Below are positions 26,582 to 35,960 of a stretch of DNA of 64,000 bases, piece by piece. Numbering within the stretch: position 1 is the first letter of the stretch; each line of letters begins with the position of its first letter. Below the pieces are notes generated by a model that was not told the origin of the DNA, ran no database searches, and saw only the letters and a program-made list of their open reading frames with translations. Both the position numbers and the translations under genes were made by a program. This stretch comes from Xanthobacter dioxanivorans (GTDB lineage Bacteria; Pseudomonadota; Alphaproteobacteria; Rhizobiales; Xanthobacteraceae). The DNA is taken from NCBI RefSeq assembly GCF_016807805.1, contig NZ_CP063362.1, forward strand, positions 124,001 through 188,000, in the 5' to 3' direction.

Positions 26582-27384
26582 CCGCCGCGACATCACCTTC
26601 TTCCGTCCCCCTTCTGGTGGTGCAGAGCCTCGTCAAGGCGTTCGGTGGCGTGCGCGCCGTGGACGACGTGAGCTTTTCCGTCGCGCCGGGCCGCATCCAT
26701 GCCCTCATCGGCCCGAACGGGGCCGGCAAGACCACCCTGTTCAACCTGGTGGCGGGCGTCGTCACGCCCAGTTCCGGACAGATGACCTTCGCCGGCGCCG
26801 ACATCACCCGTCTGCCGCCCATGCTGCGGGCCCGCGCCGGCCTGCAACGCACATTCCAGAACCTGCAGACCTTCGGCGAGCTGACGGCGCTGGAGAATGT
26901 GATGGTGGGGCGGCACATCCATTCCAACACCCGTTTCCTGCCCGCCATGCTGGGACTTCCCGGCGTGCGCCGTTCCAACCGCGCGGCGCAGGACAAGGCC
27001 GAGGCGCTGATGCGGACGGTGGGCCTTTCCGCCTATCTCGGCGCCCGCGCCGACGCCCTGCCCTACGGCGCCCTGAAGCGGCTCGACATCGCCCGCGCGC
27101 TCGCCACCGAGCCGAGCCTGCTGCTGATGGACGAACCGGCCGCCGGGCTCAACCCTTCGGAGACCGTCGCCATGACGGAGCTGATCCGCCGGATCACGGC
27201 GGGCGGGGTCACCGTCGTGCTGGTGGAGCACGACATGAAGCTGGTCATGAACCTGTCCGAGCACATCGTGGTGCTCGATCGTGGCAGGAAACTCGCCGAG
27301 GGGTCGCCGGAGGCGGTGCGCGCCGACCCGGCGGTGATCGCCGCCTATCTCGGCTCCGGCACCACCAGGCGGAGACGGAAATGA
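26578..27384 (+). CDS. livG: Branched-chain-type ABC importer ATP-binding protein LivG
   Basis: A 268-residue ATPase with Walker A GPNGAGKTT, Walker B LLLMDEPAAGLNP, an atypical signature reading PYGALKRLDIARAL in place of LSGGQ-type (common in LivG), and switch histidine in VEHDMKLVMNLSEHI. ATG 26578 overlaps the livM stop. It energises the importer with the LivF partner. Confidence 0.9.
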   Translation: MTAATSPSSVPLLVVQSLVKAFGGVRAVDDVSFSVAPGRIHALIGPNGAGKTTLFNLVAGVVTPSSGQMTFAGADITRLPPMLRARAGLQRTFQNLQTFGELTALENVMVGRHIHSNTRFLPAMLGLPGVRRSNRAAQDKAEALMRTVGLSAYLGARADALPYGALKRLDIARALATEPSLLLMDEPAAGLNPSETVAMTELIRRITAGGVTVVLVEHDMKLVMNLSEHIVVLDRGRKLAEGSPEAVRADPAVIAAYLGSGTTRRRRK

Positions 27385-28094
27385 GCGGGGCGCTGCTCGA
27401 AATCACCGACCTGTCGTCCGCCTACGGCCATGTGATCGCCCTGTCCAGCGTCACGCTGGAGGTGCGGCGGGGCGAGATCGTCACCCTGGTGGGCTCCAAC
27501 GGGGCGGGCAAAACCACGCTCCTGCGCTGCATCAGCGGAGTGCAATCCGTCGCCGCCGGCACCATCCGCCTCGAGGGGGCGGACATCACCCGCGCCCGGG
27601 CTTCGGCGCGGGTCGCAGCGGGCATCGCCCAGTCGCCGGAGGGGCGGATGGTGTTCGCCGAGCTGTCGGTGGACGACAATCTGGAGCTGGGCGGCTACCT
27701 GCGCCGCAAGGCGGAGCGCAAGGCGACGCTGGAACAGGTTTTCACCTTGTTTCCCGCCCTGGCGGAGCGGCGCGACAGCCTCGCCGGCGCCTTGTCCGGA
27801 GGCCAGCAGCAGATGGTGGCCATCGGCCGGGCCCTGATGACCGGCCCGAAGCTGCTGCTGCTGGACGAACCGTCCATGGGGCTTGCCCCGGTGGTGGTGG
27901 AACAGATCTTCGACGCCATCGACCTCCTGTGCGCGGACGGCATGACCATTCTCCTCGTCGAGCAAAACGCGTCCGCCGCACTCGCTCTGGCCGACCGGGC
28001 CTATGTGATCGAGAACGGTGCCATCGTCCTGTCCGGCGAGGGCCCGGCTCTGGCCGCCGACGAACGGGTCCGCGCCGCCTATCTCGGCGCCTGA
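27381..28094 (+). CDS. livF: Branched-chain-type ABC importer ATP-binding protein LivF
   Basis: A 237-residue ATPase (Walker A GSNGAGKTT, signature LSGGQQQM, Walker B LLLLDEPSMGLAP, switch EQNASAALALADRAYV). It overlaps the livG stop by four bases. A short GC hairpin follows, before the binding-protein gene. Confidence 0.9.
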   Translation: MSGALLEITDLSSAYGHVIALSSVTLEVRRGEIVTLVGSNGAGKTTLLRCISGVQSVAAGTIRLEGADITRARASARVAAGIAQSPEGRMVFAELSVDDNLELGGYLRRKAERKATLEQVFTLFPALAERRDSLAGALSGGQQQMVAIGRALMTGPKLLLLDEPSMGLAPVVVEQIFDAIDLLCADGMTILLVEQNASAALALADRAYVIENGAIVLSGEGPALAADERVRAAYLGA

Positions 28095-28110
28095 CCCCGC
28101 CCAAAGCGCA

Positions 28111-28126
28111 CCCGCCGCACGGCGGG
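28111..28126 (+). other. GC hairpin between livF and the binding-protein gene
   Basis: CCCGCCG and CGGCGGG are perfect seven-base arms around two bases; the real stem is probably six pairs with a four-base loop. It may protect mRNA ends or set different levels for the binding protein and the membrane components. Confidence 0.4.
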
Positions 28127-28159
28127 AACAACAACATCACCCATCAACGGGAGGAACAC

Positions 28160-29335
28160 GTGACACTCAAGGCTACCCTCGCCGCCCTCGCTACAGGCTT
28201 CGCGCTCGCCGCGGCGCCTGCCTTCACGCTCGCCGCGGGGCCTGCCATCGCGGAGCCGATCCGGATCGGCGCCTATGTGTCGGCCACCGGTCCCAACGCC
28301 TTTCTCGGCGACCCCGAGATGAAGACGCTGAAGCTCTTAGTGGACTCCATCAACGCCGCAGGCGGGATCAAGGGCCAGAAGCTGGAGCTCTTCGCCTACG
28401 ATGATGCGGGCGACGCCACCCAGGCCCGCTCCTTCGCCCTGCGCCTCGTCAAGCAGGATAAGGTGGTGGTGGTCCTCGGCGGCAGCAACACGGGCACCAC
28501 CATGGCCGCCGTGCCCGTGTTCCAGGATGAGGAGATCCCCTTCATTTCGCTGGCGGGTGCCATCGTCGTCACCTCGCCCACCAAGGAGTGGGTGTTCAAG
28601 GTACCGGCCACCGACCGCATCGCCGCCGAGCGAAGCCTCGCGCACATGAAGGCGCGCGGCCTCACCAAGGTGGCCATGCTCAATGGCTCCGACGGCTACG
28701 GCCAGTCCGGCCGAGAGCAGACCCTGAAGGCCGCCAAGGAGGTGGGCGTGGACATCGTCGCCGACGAGATCTATGCGCCGACCGACACGGACATGACGGC
28801 CCAGCTCACCCGCATCCGAAATTCGGGGGCGCAGGCGATCCTCAATTTCGGCATCGGCGCAAGCCCCTCCATCATCGCGCGCAACGTCAAGCAGCTCGGC
28901 CTTACACAGGCACTCTACCTGTCTCCGGCGGTCGCCTCCCGTGCCTTCCTGGAGAATACCGGCGCCGCCGCCGAGGGCGTGCACATCCCGGTGTCCGCCG
29001 TGCTGCTGGCGGGGAAGCTGCCGGCCTCCCATCCCCAGGCGGCCGTCGCCGAGGCGTTCCGGACGGCCTTTGAATCCAGCCTCAAGGAACCCGTCTCCTA
29101 TGGTGCGGGCATCGCCTATGACGCGCTGAAGATCGCCGTTGGCGCCATCGAGCGCGTGGTCGCGGCGGGCAAGCCCGTGACCCCGGAGGCGATCCGCGCC
29201 GAGATTGAGAAGACCAGGGGCTATGTGGGCCTCAACGGCGTGGTCAACATGACGCCGCAGGACCACATGGGCCTCGACAGCTCCGCCTTTATCATCGCGG
29301 TGGTGAAGGACGGCGACTGGCAGCTCGCCCCATAG
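28160..29335 (+). CDS. ABC transporter solute-binding protein, branched-chain amino acid/aromatic type
   Basis: A 391-residue periplasmic receptor. The signal peptide (about residues 1-31) is followed by a Peripla_BP_6-type fold (IRIGAYVSATGPNAFLGDPE, KLELFAYDDAGDATQARSFA, LGGSNTGTTMAAVPVFQDEEI). It starts with GTG at 28160 after a GGGAGGA site. As last gene of the livHMGF operon it is the cognate receptor. A strong terminator follows 22 bases after its stop. Confidence 0.9.
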   Translation: MTLKATLAALATGFALAAAPAFTLAAGPAIAEPIRIGAYVSATGPNAFLGDPEMKTLKLLVDSINAAGGIKGQKLELFAYDDAGDATQARSFALRLVKQDKVVVVLGGSNTGTTMAAVPVFQDEEIPFISLAGAIVVTSPTKEWVFKVPATDRIAAERSLAHMKARGLTKVAMLNGSDGYGQSGREQTLKAAKEVGVDIVADEIYAPTDTDMTAQLTRIRNSGAQAILNFGIGASPSIIARNVKQLGLTQALYLSPAVASRAFLENTGAAAEGVHIPVSAVLLAGKLPASHPQAAVAEAFRTAFESSLKEPVSYGAGIAYDALKIAVGAIERVVAAGKPVTPEAIRAEIEKTRGYVGLNGVVNMTPQDHMGLDSSAFIIAVVKDGDWQLAP

Positions 29336-29357
29336 GGCCTCCCCGAGTGCACAGATT

Positions 29358-29391
29358 GCGACGGCGCCGGGCTGGCGCCGCCGCATTTTTT
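29358..29391 (+). terminator. Rho-independent terminator after the Liv operon
   Basis: CGGCGCC (29362-29368) and GGCGCCG (29374-29380) form a seven-pair stem with a five-base loop, extended by GCG/CGC across one mismatch. It is followed by ATTTTTT (29385-29391), making it the clearest rightward intrinsic terminator in the window. Confidence 0.8.
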
Positions 29392-29465
29392 GCCACGACA
29401 GCAATCGGAAAAAAGGCGGGCCCGCGACGCTCGCCCCTTCGGCGGTGCCGATTCGTCCAGGTCAC

Positions 29466-29920
29466 CTACCACCTTGAGGATAGCCGCGCCGGCGATATCC
29501 CGCGCGGCATCGCCCCGGTTTCCGCAGTGTCCCGCAGGTCGACGGCCATGCCGCCGCAATCGCCTCGCGACCGGGCGCGCAGCCCGGGAGCCGGTAGCGC
29601 CGGAGGCCGGCTCATCTCCCGTGGGTAGCGGGCCAGGAATTCGGGCAGAAGCGGCAGGATGTGGGTGGTGCCGAAAGTGGGGCTCAGGCTCGCCCTCGGC
29701 ACGCCGGCCGGCTCCGATGCGCCGGACGAGGCGTCGGCGATCGCCGCCTGGCGCATGCCGAGCGTGTCGCCGATGGACGGGAGGAAGCGCTCGCCCGCCT
29801 CGGTTAGCACCAGCTTGCGTGTCGAGCGCTGGAACAGCCGGACACCGAGACTGCGCTCCGGCATGGCGACGTTGCGGCTGACGGCGGGGGCGTGAGGGCG
29901 AGGCGCCGCGCGGCCTCACG
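29466..29920 (-). pseudogene. LysR-family regulator remnant
   Basis: The minus strand encodes a truncated LysR protein: PAVSRNVAMPERSLGVRLFQ, then RSTRKLVLTEAGERFLPSI, match the recognition helix and wing, and ASLSPTFGTTHILPLLPEFL matches the start of the effector domain. The first 25 or so residues of the DNA-binding domain and any start codon are missing. The effector domain soon loses resemblance to the family. It lies directly behind the aldolase gene on the same strand, so the N-terminus may have been lost when the aldolase operon came to rest here. It is a decayed gene rather than a simple frameshift. Confidence 0.7.
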
Positions 29921-29930
29921 CCCGTCGGCC

Positions 29931-30701
29931 TCAGTTCTCCGCCGTCACCTCCTCATGCAGGCGCTGGGCGCCCTTGAGCAGGAGGGCGAGGTCGACGCCG
30001 GCGGCGACGAACCGGTAGCCCCACCCCAGATAGCGCCGGGCATCGACGGCGGCGGTGGCGAGGATCCCCGGCGCCTTGCCCGCGGCGAGGATGCGGCGGG
30101 CGGCATCCTCGAGCGCGGCTTGGACATCGGCATGCCCCGGCTGCCCCAGGTGCCCGAGTGAAGCGGCAAGATCCGAGGGGCCGAGAAAGACCCCGTCAAC
30201 CCCCTCCACCGCGGCGATCTCCTCCAGCCGCGCCAGGGCCGCCCCCGTCTCGATCTGCACCAGAACACACACCTCGCGGTTCGCCACGCGGAAATAGTCC
30301 GTGGTGAGGCCGAAGCGGCTGGCCCGGGTGAGGCCGGCGACCCCGCGCACGCCCTCAGGGGGATAGCGCGTGGCGGCCACGGCCGCGCGCGCCTCCTCCG
30401 GGGTCTGCACGAACGGCACCAGCAGGGTCTGCGCGCCCATGTCGAGGACGCGCTTGATCAGGACCGGATCGTTCCATGCCGGCCGGACCACGGTGGCGGC
30501 GCGGCCTGCAGCCGCGGCTTGGAGCAACGGCTGCACCCCGGCGACGTCCAGCGGCGTATGCTCGGTGTCGAACATCAGCCAGTCGTGCCCGAGCAGGGAC
30601 AGGGCCTCGGCTGCCACAGGGCTTGCCAGCGTCATCCACAGCCCGTGCAGGACCTCGCCGGCCAGAAGCCTGGACTTGAAGCGGTTTTCGGGAGCGTTCA
30701 T
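29931..30701 (-). CDS. HpcH/HpaI-family aldolase
   Basis: A 256-residue class II pyruvate aldolase (NRFKSRLLAGEVLHGLWMTL, HDWLMFDTEHTPLD, metal-binding VLVQIETGAALARLEEIAAV and FLGPSDLAASLG). The family splits 4-hydroxy-2-oxo acids into pyruvate and an aldehyde; HpaI acts on 4-hydroxy-2-oxoheptanedioate. ATG 30701 follows GAGG and overlaps the hydratase stop. It is the last gene of the long leftward operon and would deliver pyruvate to central metabolism. The exact hydroxy-oxo acid is not determinable. Confidence 0.85.
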   Translation of the reverse strand: MNAPENRFKSRLLAGEVLHGLWMTLASPVAAEALSLLGHDWLMFDTEHTPLDVAGVQPLLQAAAAGRAATVVRPAWNDPVLIKRVLDMGAQTLLVPFVQTPEEARAAVAATRYPPEGVRGVAGLTRASRFGLTTDYFRVANREVCVLVQIETGAALARLEEIAAVEGVDGVFLGPSDLAASLGHLGQPGHADVQAALEDAARRILAAGKAPGILATAAVDARRYLGWGYRFVAAGVDLALLLKGAQRLHEEVTAEN

Positions 30702-30708
30702 GCGCGCC

Positions 30709-31491
30709 TCATACGAACTGGACGGCGACGGAGCCGAGCGGCCCGAAATCCGCATGCAGCGTGTCGCCCTTTCTGGCCCACACCGGACGCGTGAAGCTGC
30801 CGGACAGCAGCATGTGGCCGGGCTCCAGCGTCACGCCGAAGGGAGCAAGCTTGTTGGCGAGCCACGCCACGGCCATGGCCGGATGGCCCAGCACGCCGGC
30901 GGCAAGGCCCGTCTCCTCGATCTCGCTATTGCGATAGAAGATGGCCCCCACCCAGCGAAGATCGACATCCGTCGGCCGCACCGGCCGGCCGCCGAGGACC
31001 AGGCCCGCGGCCGCACCGTTGTCGGCCACGGTGTCGAAGATCCGGCGCGGCTCCCGCACGCGGGCATCGATGATCTCGATGGAGGGCACCACCCACTCGG
31101 TGGCGCGCAGCACGTCGACGAGGCCGACGTCCGGCCCCTTGAGCGGCTCCTTGAGCACGAAGGTCAGCTCGGGCTCGACCCGCGGCACGCAGAAGTCCTC
31201 GAAGCGCACCTTGGCCCCATCCGAGAGCACCTGGTCGTCGAACATGTAGCCGTAGTCCGGCTCGTCGATCTTCGAGGAGGCCTGCATGGCCTTGGAGGTG
31301 AGGCCGATCTTGTGGCCGATGATCCGCGCGCCGGCGGCGATGCGGGCCTGCGCCACCGCCGAGGAGATGGCGTAGCTGTCGGCGATCTCGATGTGCGGAA
31401 ACATTTCGGACGGGCGCAGGCCCTGGACCTTGGTCCGGTGGCTTTCCAGCAGGCCCGCGACGGCGCGCGCGCGTTCTTCTTCGGTCAACAT
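30709..31491 (-). CDS. 2-keto-4-pentenoate hydratase / oxalocrotonate decarboxylase family protein
   Basis: A 260-residue member of the FAH-like hydratase/decarboxylase family ([39 protein letters not shown] with the metal-binding glutamates, GLVLGGRP). HpaH and DmpE relatives add water to 2-hydroxy-dienoates; DmpH relatives decarboxylate oxalocrotonate. The gene lies between the semialdehyde dehydrogenase and the aldolase, the usual order in meta-cleavage lower pathways. No separate second member of the family is nearby, so either the decarboxylation or the hydration step is missing or performed by this enzyme. Confidence 0.82.
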   Translation of the reverse strand: MLTEEERARAVAGLLESHRTKVQGLRPSEMFPHIEIADSYAISSAVAQARIAAGARIIGHKIGLTSKAMQASSKIDEPDYGYMFDDQVLSDGAKVRFEDFCVPRVEPELTFVLKEPLKGPDVGLVDVLRATEWVVPSIEIIDARVREPRRIFDTVADNGAAAGLVLGGRPVRPTDVDLRWVGAIFYRNSEIEETGLAAGVLGHPAMAVAWLANKLAPFGVTLEPGHMLLSGSFTRPVWARKGDTLHADFGPLGSVAVQFV

Positions 31492-31504
31492 GGCGGCAGG
31501 CCCC

Positions 31505-33010
31505 TTACAGCTTGATGCAGACGTTGCGCAGGTCGGTGTAGAATTCCATGGAGTGGACTCCGCCCTCCCGGCCAATCCCCGATTGCTTCGACCCGCCGAA
31601 CGGCGTGCGCAGGTCGCGCAGGAACCATGAATTGACCCAGCAGAGCCCGACCTCGATCCGCGAGGCGACCCTGTGGGCACGTGCGAGGTCACGCGTCCAG
31701 ATGGTGGCGGCGAGGCCGTACGGATTGTCGTTGGCCGCGGCGAGCACCGCATCCTCGTCGTCGAAGGGCACGAGGGTGCAGCAGGGTCCGAAGATTTCCT
31801 CGCGCATCACCGGGGAATGCTCGCTCAAGCCGGCCCAGATGGTCGGCTGGATGAAGGCGCCGCCGTCATAGGGCGCGGGAAGGTCCGGAATGCCGCCGCC
31901 GGCGACCACCTCGGCCCCCTCCGCGCGGGCCTGGGCGTAATAGCGCAGCACCTTGCCCCGGTGGGCATGGCTGATCAGCGGGCCGAGGGTGGTGGCGGCG
32001 TCGAACGGGTTGCCGGGGCGCAGCGCCTGCGCCGCCAGCCGCAGCCGCTCCGTGAAGGCGGCGAAGATCGGCCTCTCCACATAGACCCGCTCGGTTCCGA
32101 GGCACACCTGCCCGCAATTGGCGAACACCGCGCGGGTCACCCCTTCCAGGGCCTTGTCCAGGTCGCAGTCGGCGAACACGATCGCCGCGTTCTTGCCGCC
32201 CAGCTCCAGGGAGACCGGTCGCACACCGGTGGCGGCGGCGCGCATGATCGCCTCGCCGGTGCGCGTTTCCCCGGTGAAGGTGATGCCGTTCACCAGGGGA
32301 TGGCGGGTAAGGTATTCCCCGGCGCTGTCCTCGCCGCGGCCGTGGACCACGTTGTAGACGCCCGGCGGCACGCCGGCGGCGTTCATCACCTCCCCGAGCA
32401 GGGTCGCGGTGGCGGGGGTCTCCTCCGAGGGCTTCACGACCACCGTGTTGCCGCAGGCCAGCGCCGGAGCCACCTTCCACGTCATCAGCAGCAGCGGCAG
32501 GTTCCACGGGCAGACCACGGCGATGACCCCGCGCGGCACGCGAATGGCATAGTTGAGCGCACCGGCGCCGTCCGGCGTGGCGGTGCGGAAAGCTTCCGTG
32601 GACAGGGTGAGCACCTGGTCGGCGAATACGTTGAAGTTCGCGGCCCCGCGCGGAATGTCGATGTGCGAGGCGAGGCTGCGCGGCTTGCCGGTGTCGAGAA
32701 TCTCCGCTTCGAGGAACGCGTCGAAGCGGGCGAGGATGCCGTCCGCAACCTTGCGCAGGATCGCGGCGCGCTCCTGTTCGCTGCTGCGGCCCCACGGCCC
32801 GTCGAGCGCCGCGCGCGCGGCGCGGACCGCCGCGTCCACCAACGCGCTGTCCGCTTCGGGCACGAGGCCCACGACAGCGCCGGTGGCGGGATTGATGTTC
32901 TCGAATTCGGTCCGCCCCTCCGGCACGAAACGGCCGGCGATAAAATGCGGGTAGCGTCGCGGCGTTGCGCCCGCGCAGGCGGCCGCGACGCTCGAAGCGG
33001 CACTGGTCAT
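31505..33010 (-). CDS. Aldehyde dehydrogenase, 2-hydroxymuconic-semialdehyde dehydrogenase type
   Basis: A 501-residue NAD-dependent aldehyde dehydrogenase. The general-base glutamate is in LELGGKNAA, the nucleophilic cysteine in NCGQVCLGTERV, and the C-terminus (EFYTDLRNVCIKL) is typical of XylG/DmpC and HpaE. It oxidises a ring-cleavage semialdehyde to the dicarboxylate. ATG 33010 follows GAGGA at eight bases and overlaps the molybdenum-hydroxylase large-subunit stop, so the genes are coupled. No extradiol dioxygenase that would make the semialdehyde is in this operon. Confidence 0.85.
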   Translation of the reverse strand: MTSAASSVAAACAGATPRRYPHFIAGRFVPEGRTEFENINPATGAVVGLVPEADSALVDAAVRAARAALDGPWGRSSEQERAAILRKVADGILARFDAFLEAEILDTGKPRSLASHIDIPRGAANFNVFADQVLTLSTEAFRTATPDGAGALNYAIRVPRGVIAVVCPWNLPLLLMTWKVAPALACGNTVVVKPSEETPATATLLGEVMNAAGVPPGVYNVVHGRGEDSAGEYLTRHPLVNGITFTGETRTGEAIMRAAATGVRPVSLELGGKNAAIVFADCDLDKALEGVTRAVFANCGQVCLGTERVYVERPIFAAFTERLRLAAQALRPGNPFDAATTLGPLISHAHRGKVLRYYAQARAEGAEVVAGGGIPDLPAPYDGGAFIQPTIWAGLSEHSPVMREEIFGPCCTLVPFDDEDAVLAAANDNPYGLAATIWTRDLARAHRVASRIEVGLCWVNSWFLRDLRTPFGGSKQSGIGREGGVHSMEFYTDLRNVCIKL

Positions 33011-33021
33011 GGTCTGGTTCC

Positions 33022-35442
33022 TCACGTGACGTCGCTAACGAGTTCGGTGCCGGGCGCCGGGTGGATCGGCGCCGGACGCGCGCGCAAGGCGCGCCAGATG
33101 CGTTCGGCGGTGAGCGGAAAGGTGTCGAGGCGCGCGCCGGTCTCCGCGAGGGCCGCGTTCACGCCGTTAAGGATGGCCGCCTGGGCGCCGGCGATGCCGG
33201 ATTCCCCCGCACCCTTGGCGCCGAGCTGGCTCTGCGCGGTGGGGGTGGACATGTGCACCACCACGATGTCGGGCAGTTCCACGGCCATGGGCGTGAAGTA
33301 GTCCGCCATGGTGGCGGTCGCGAGATCACCCGAGGCGCTGTAGAGGCACTCCTCCCACAGGGCGCCGCCGATGCCCATCACCGCCGCGCCACGCACCTGC
33401 TCGTCGGCCAGCAGCGGATTGAGCACGGTGCCGCAATCGGCCACCACCCAGAAGCCGGCGAGGCGGACTTCCCCGGTGACCTCGTCCACCTCCACGAGGG
33501 CCGCATGGGCGCCGTTGGTGAAGGTGTAGGGAAAGTCCTCGTGCAGATAGGTCTCGGTGGCGGTCAGGCTTTCCAGCGCGTGGCCCGGCAGGGTGTCGGG
33601 CCGGTAGTGAACCCGGCGGGCGATATCGGCGAGGCTCGCGCGCGTCTGGCCGTCCCCGTCGACGACGAGACCGTGGGCGATGGCGAGGGCATGGGTCCCG
33701 TCCGGCCGATCCAGCGCCGCGGCGGCCACGGCCAGGATGCGGTGCCGCAGGGCGCGCGCGGCAAGCCAGGCCGCTTCTCCGCCGAGCGAGGCGCCGCGAG
33801 AGGCCCAGGCGCCGCCGCCGAAGGGAGCGCCCGACGTGCCCCCGTGCAGCACCCGCACCCGCTCCACGTCCACGCCGACACCGTCTGCCACCACCTGGGC
33901 GATCACGGTCTCGATGCCCTGCCCCTGGTCGGTGATGCCCACTTGAACCGTGACGCCCCCATCGGGCTCGAGGCGCACCGTGGCCGTCTCGCGGGACGAG
34001 ATATGGGCGCCGCCGAGGCCGTAATAGCCGACGCCGGGGGAGGTGAGCTCGACAAACAGCGCGATGCCGAGGCCGAGCCGCTTGCGTCCGCCCGCGCCGC
34101 GCTGCGCCACGACCCGCGCCCGCGCTTCGGCCGTGACCTGCCGGATCGTTTCCAGCGCCGCCTGCTGGCCCAGCCGCTCGAAGCGGAAGCCCCCGTGCGA
34201 CTGGTGGGGAAAGGCGTCGGCGGGAACCAGGTTCAGGGCGCGAATCTCGAAGGGATCGAGGCCAAGGGCCAGGGCGGCCTTGTCCATGAGCGCTTCGGTG
34301 AGGGCGCAGGCGATCGGATGGCCGACGCCGCGCAGTTGCCCACTCGGCGGCGTATTGAGGAACATGCAGGTTGCGACGGCGCGGTAATGCGGCACGAGAT
34401 AGGGCCCGCCACACAGGCGGCTGACCTGGTTGGGCTCCAAAAAGCTGGTTCGCGGATAGACCGAGTAAGCGCCGATGCCGGCGCGGATATCCACCATCAT
34501 CGCCCGGATCCGCCCCTGGGCATCGACGGCGAGGCGCCCCTGCACGATCTGCCGCCGGGCCTGCGTGTCGCTCATGAACGATTCCAGCCGGTCGGCCACG
34601 AACTTCACCGGTCGGCCAAGAAGCACCGACGCCGCAACCGCCGCCATCTCGTCGGGGAAGACATGCAGCTTCAGGCCGAAAGCGCCGCCGACGTCGGGCA
34701 CGACGACGTTGACGTCGCATTCCGCGAGGCCGAAACACCTCGCCACCACGTCCCGCATCTGGAACGGCGCCTGGGCCGACCAGACGACGTCGAGCCGCTT
34801 CATGGCCGCGTCGTAGTCGGCCAGGACGCCGCGGGTCTCCATGGACACGGCGGTGACGCCGGGAAAGTGGAGGGTCTCCTCCACGACGGTCAGGCCCCCG
34901 GCTGCGAGCGCCGCAATGGCATCGCCAGCCGTCGTCACGCTGTGGAAGGCGATGTTGTCCGGGTGCTCGGGATGGACGCACGGCGCTCCCGCCTCGCAGG
35001 CGGCGGCGAGATCGGTCACGGACGGGAGCGGCTCGTAGGCGATCTCGACGGCATCGCAGCCATCCTCCGCACGGGCGCGGCTGGTGGCCACCACCACCAC
35101 GACCGGCTCGCCCTGGTAGGTCACCCGCCCCCTCGCCAGGGGGCGCTGGAGGGGCGAGCGCATGCCGGGAGGGCGCTCCAGGACGCCGGACCAGGGGGCA
35201 CAGACCTGGTCCACCTCCTCCGCGGTCAGCACCGCCACCACGCCGGGCATCAGGCGGGCCGACAGCACATCGATGCCGAGGATGCTGGCATGGGCGTGGG
35301 GGCTGCGCACGAAGGCGGCGTGGAGCAGGCCGGGGCGGGTCACATCATCAAGGTAGCGGCCGCCCCCCTCCAGGAGGCGCCGGACCTCGCGCCGGGGCAG
35401 CGGGCGGCCGATCGCCGCGCCGTGGGAGGGACGGCCCGTCAT
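33022..35442 (-). CDS. Xanthine-dehydrogenase-family molybdenum hydroxylase, large subunit
   Basis: An 806-residue molybdopterin-binding subunit (GGRYLDDVTRPGLLHAAFVRS leader, VPDVGGAFGLKLHVFPDEM, GITDQGQGIETVI, LGAKGAGESGIAGA with the catalytic glutamate). It lacks the AYRCSFR active-site loop of CO dehydrogenase, having PPSGQLRGVGHP there, so despite the neighbouring CoxG-like gene it is not a CoxL. The family inserts water-derived oxygen into N-heterocycles, aldehydes or aromatic C-H bonds. It starts at ATG 35442, overlapping the small-subunit stop. Confidence 0.88.
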   Translation of the reverse strand: MTGRPSHGAAIGRPLPRREVRRLLEGGGRYLDDVTRPGLLHAAFVRSPHAHASILGIDVLSARLMPGVVAVLTAEEVDQVCAPWSGVLERPPGMRSPLQRPLARGRVTYQGEPVVVVVATSRARAEDGCDAVEIAYEPLPSVTDLAAACEAGAPCVHPEHPDNIAFHSVTTAGDAIAALAAGGLTVVEETLHFPGVTAVSMETRGVLADYDAAMKRLDVVWSAQAPFQMRDVVARCFGLAECDVNVVVPDVGGAFGLKLHVFPDEMAAVAASVLLGRPVKFVADRLESFMSDTQARRQIVQGRLAVDAQGRIRAMMVDIRAGIGAYSVYPRTSFLEPNQVSRLCGGPYLVPHYRAVATCMFLNTPPSGQLRGVGHPIACALTEALMDKAALALGLDPFEIRALNLVPADAFPHQSHGGFRFERLGQQAALETIRQVTAEARARVVAQRGAGGRKRLGLGIALFVELTSPGVGYYGLGGAHISSRETATVRLEPDGGVTVQVGITDQGQGIETVIAQVVADGVGVDVERVRVLHGGTSGAPFGGGAWASRGASLGGEAAWLAARALRHRILAVAAAALDRPDGTHALAIAHGLVVDGDGQTRASLADIARRVHYRPDTLPGHALESLTATETYLHEDFPYTFTNGAHAALVEVDEVTGEVRLAGFWVVADCGTVLNPLLADEQVRGAAVMGIGGALWEECLYSASGDLATATMADYFTPMAVELPDIVVVHMSTPTAQSQLGAKGAGESGIAGAQAAILNGVNAALAETGARLDTFPLTAERIWRALRARPAPIHPAPGTELVSDVT

Positions 35443-35960
35443 GGGTTGCCCTCCCCCGCGGCGGCGATGGCATCGACGATCGCCTCGTAGCCCGTGCAGC
35501 GGCAGTAATGGCCGGAAATGGCCTCTCGGATCCCGGCCCGGTCGGGGCAGGGCCCGGTCTCCAGCAAGGTCATCGCCGCCACCAGCATTCCGGGCGTGCA
35601 GAAGCCGCATTGCAGGGCGTTGCGGGCGAGAAAGGCATCCTGTAGCGCGGTCAGCCGGCCGGCTTGGGTCAATCCGACCACGGTCTCCACCGCCGCGCCG
35701 TCGGCCTGCGCGGCGAGGGTGAGGCAGCCACGCACGGCCAGCCCGTCCAGCAGCACCGTGCAGGCGCCGCATTTGCCCTGCTCGCAGCCCACATGAACAT
35801 CGGTGGCGCCGCAGCACTGGCGCAGGAAGTCGGCAAGGGACAGTCGCGCCTCGACCCGCTGACGCACCCACTCGCCATTGACCTTGACGGTGATGTCAAC
35901 CTCGACGCCGCTGCCGACATTCGTGGGGGGATGCTCCATTGCACGGCGATGAGCAGTCAT
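35439..35960 (-). CDS. Molybdenum hydroxylase small subunit, 2x[2Fe-2S]
   Basis: A 173-residue Fe-S subunit. C59, C64, C67 and C79 (CEQGKCGACTVLLDGLAVRGC) bind the plant-ferredoxin-type cluster; C118, C121, C153 and C155 (CGFCTPG, CRCTGYEA) bind the second. The N-terminal 20 residues are an extension not needed for the fold. It passes electrons from the molybdenum site to the FAD subunit. Start and stop overlap the neighbours by four bases each, giving a strictly coupled M-S-L gene order. Confidence 0.92.
   Translation of the reverse strand: MTAHRRAMEHPPTNVGSGVEVDITVKVNGEWVRQRVEARLSLADFLRQCCGATDVHVGCEQGKCGACTVLLDGLAVRGCLTLAAQADGAAVETVVGLTQAGRLTALQDAFLARNALQCGFCTPGMLVAAMTLLETGPCPDRAGIREAISGHYCRCTGYEAIVDAIAAAGEGNP

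Noticed and set aside
24353..26596. 747-codon minus-strand open frame opposite livH and livM
   Set aside because: Low-complexity composition (HDGD, GEGQ repeats) typical of antisense frames in GC-rich DNA; the plus strand encodes well-conserved permeases.
29931..33010. Complete homoprotocatechuate (hpa) or catechol meta-cleavage pathway
   Set aside because: Dehydrogenase, hydratase and aldolase are present, but no extradiol dioxygenase, tautomerase or second decarboxylase adjoins them, so only a partial lower pathway is supported.
32965..35490. 841-codon plus-strand open frame opposite the molybdenum hydroxylase large subunit
   Set aside because: No domain, and the opposite strand encodes a full family member with all motifs.
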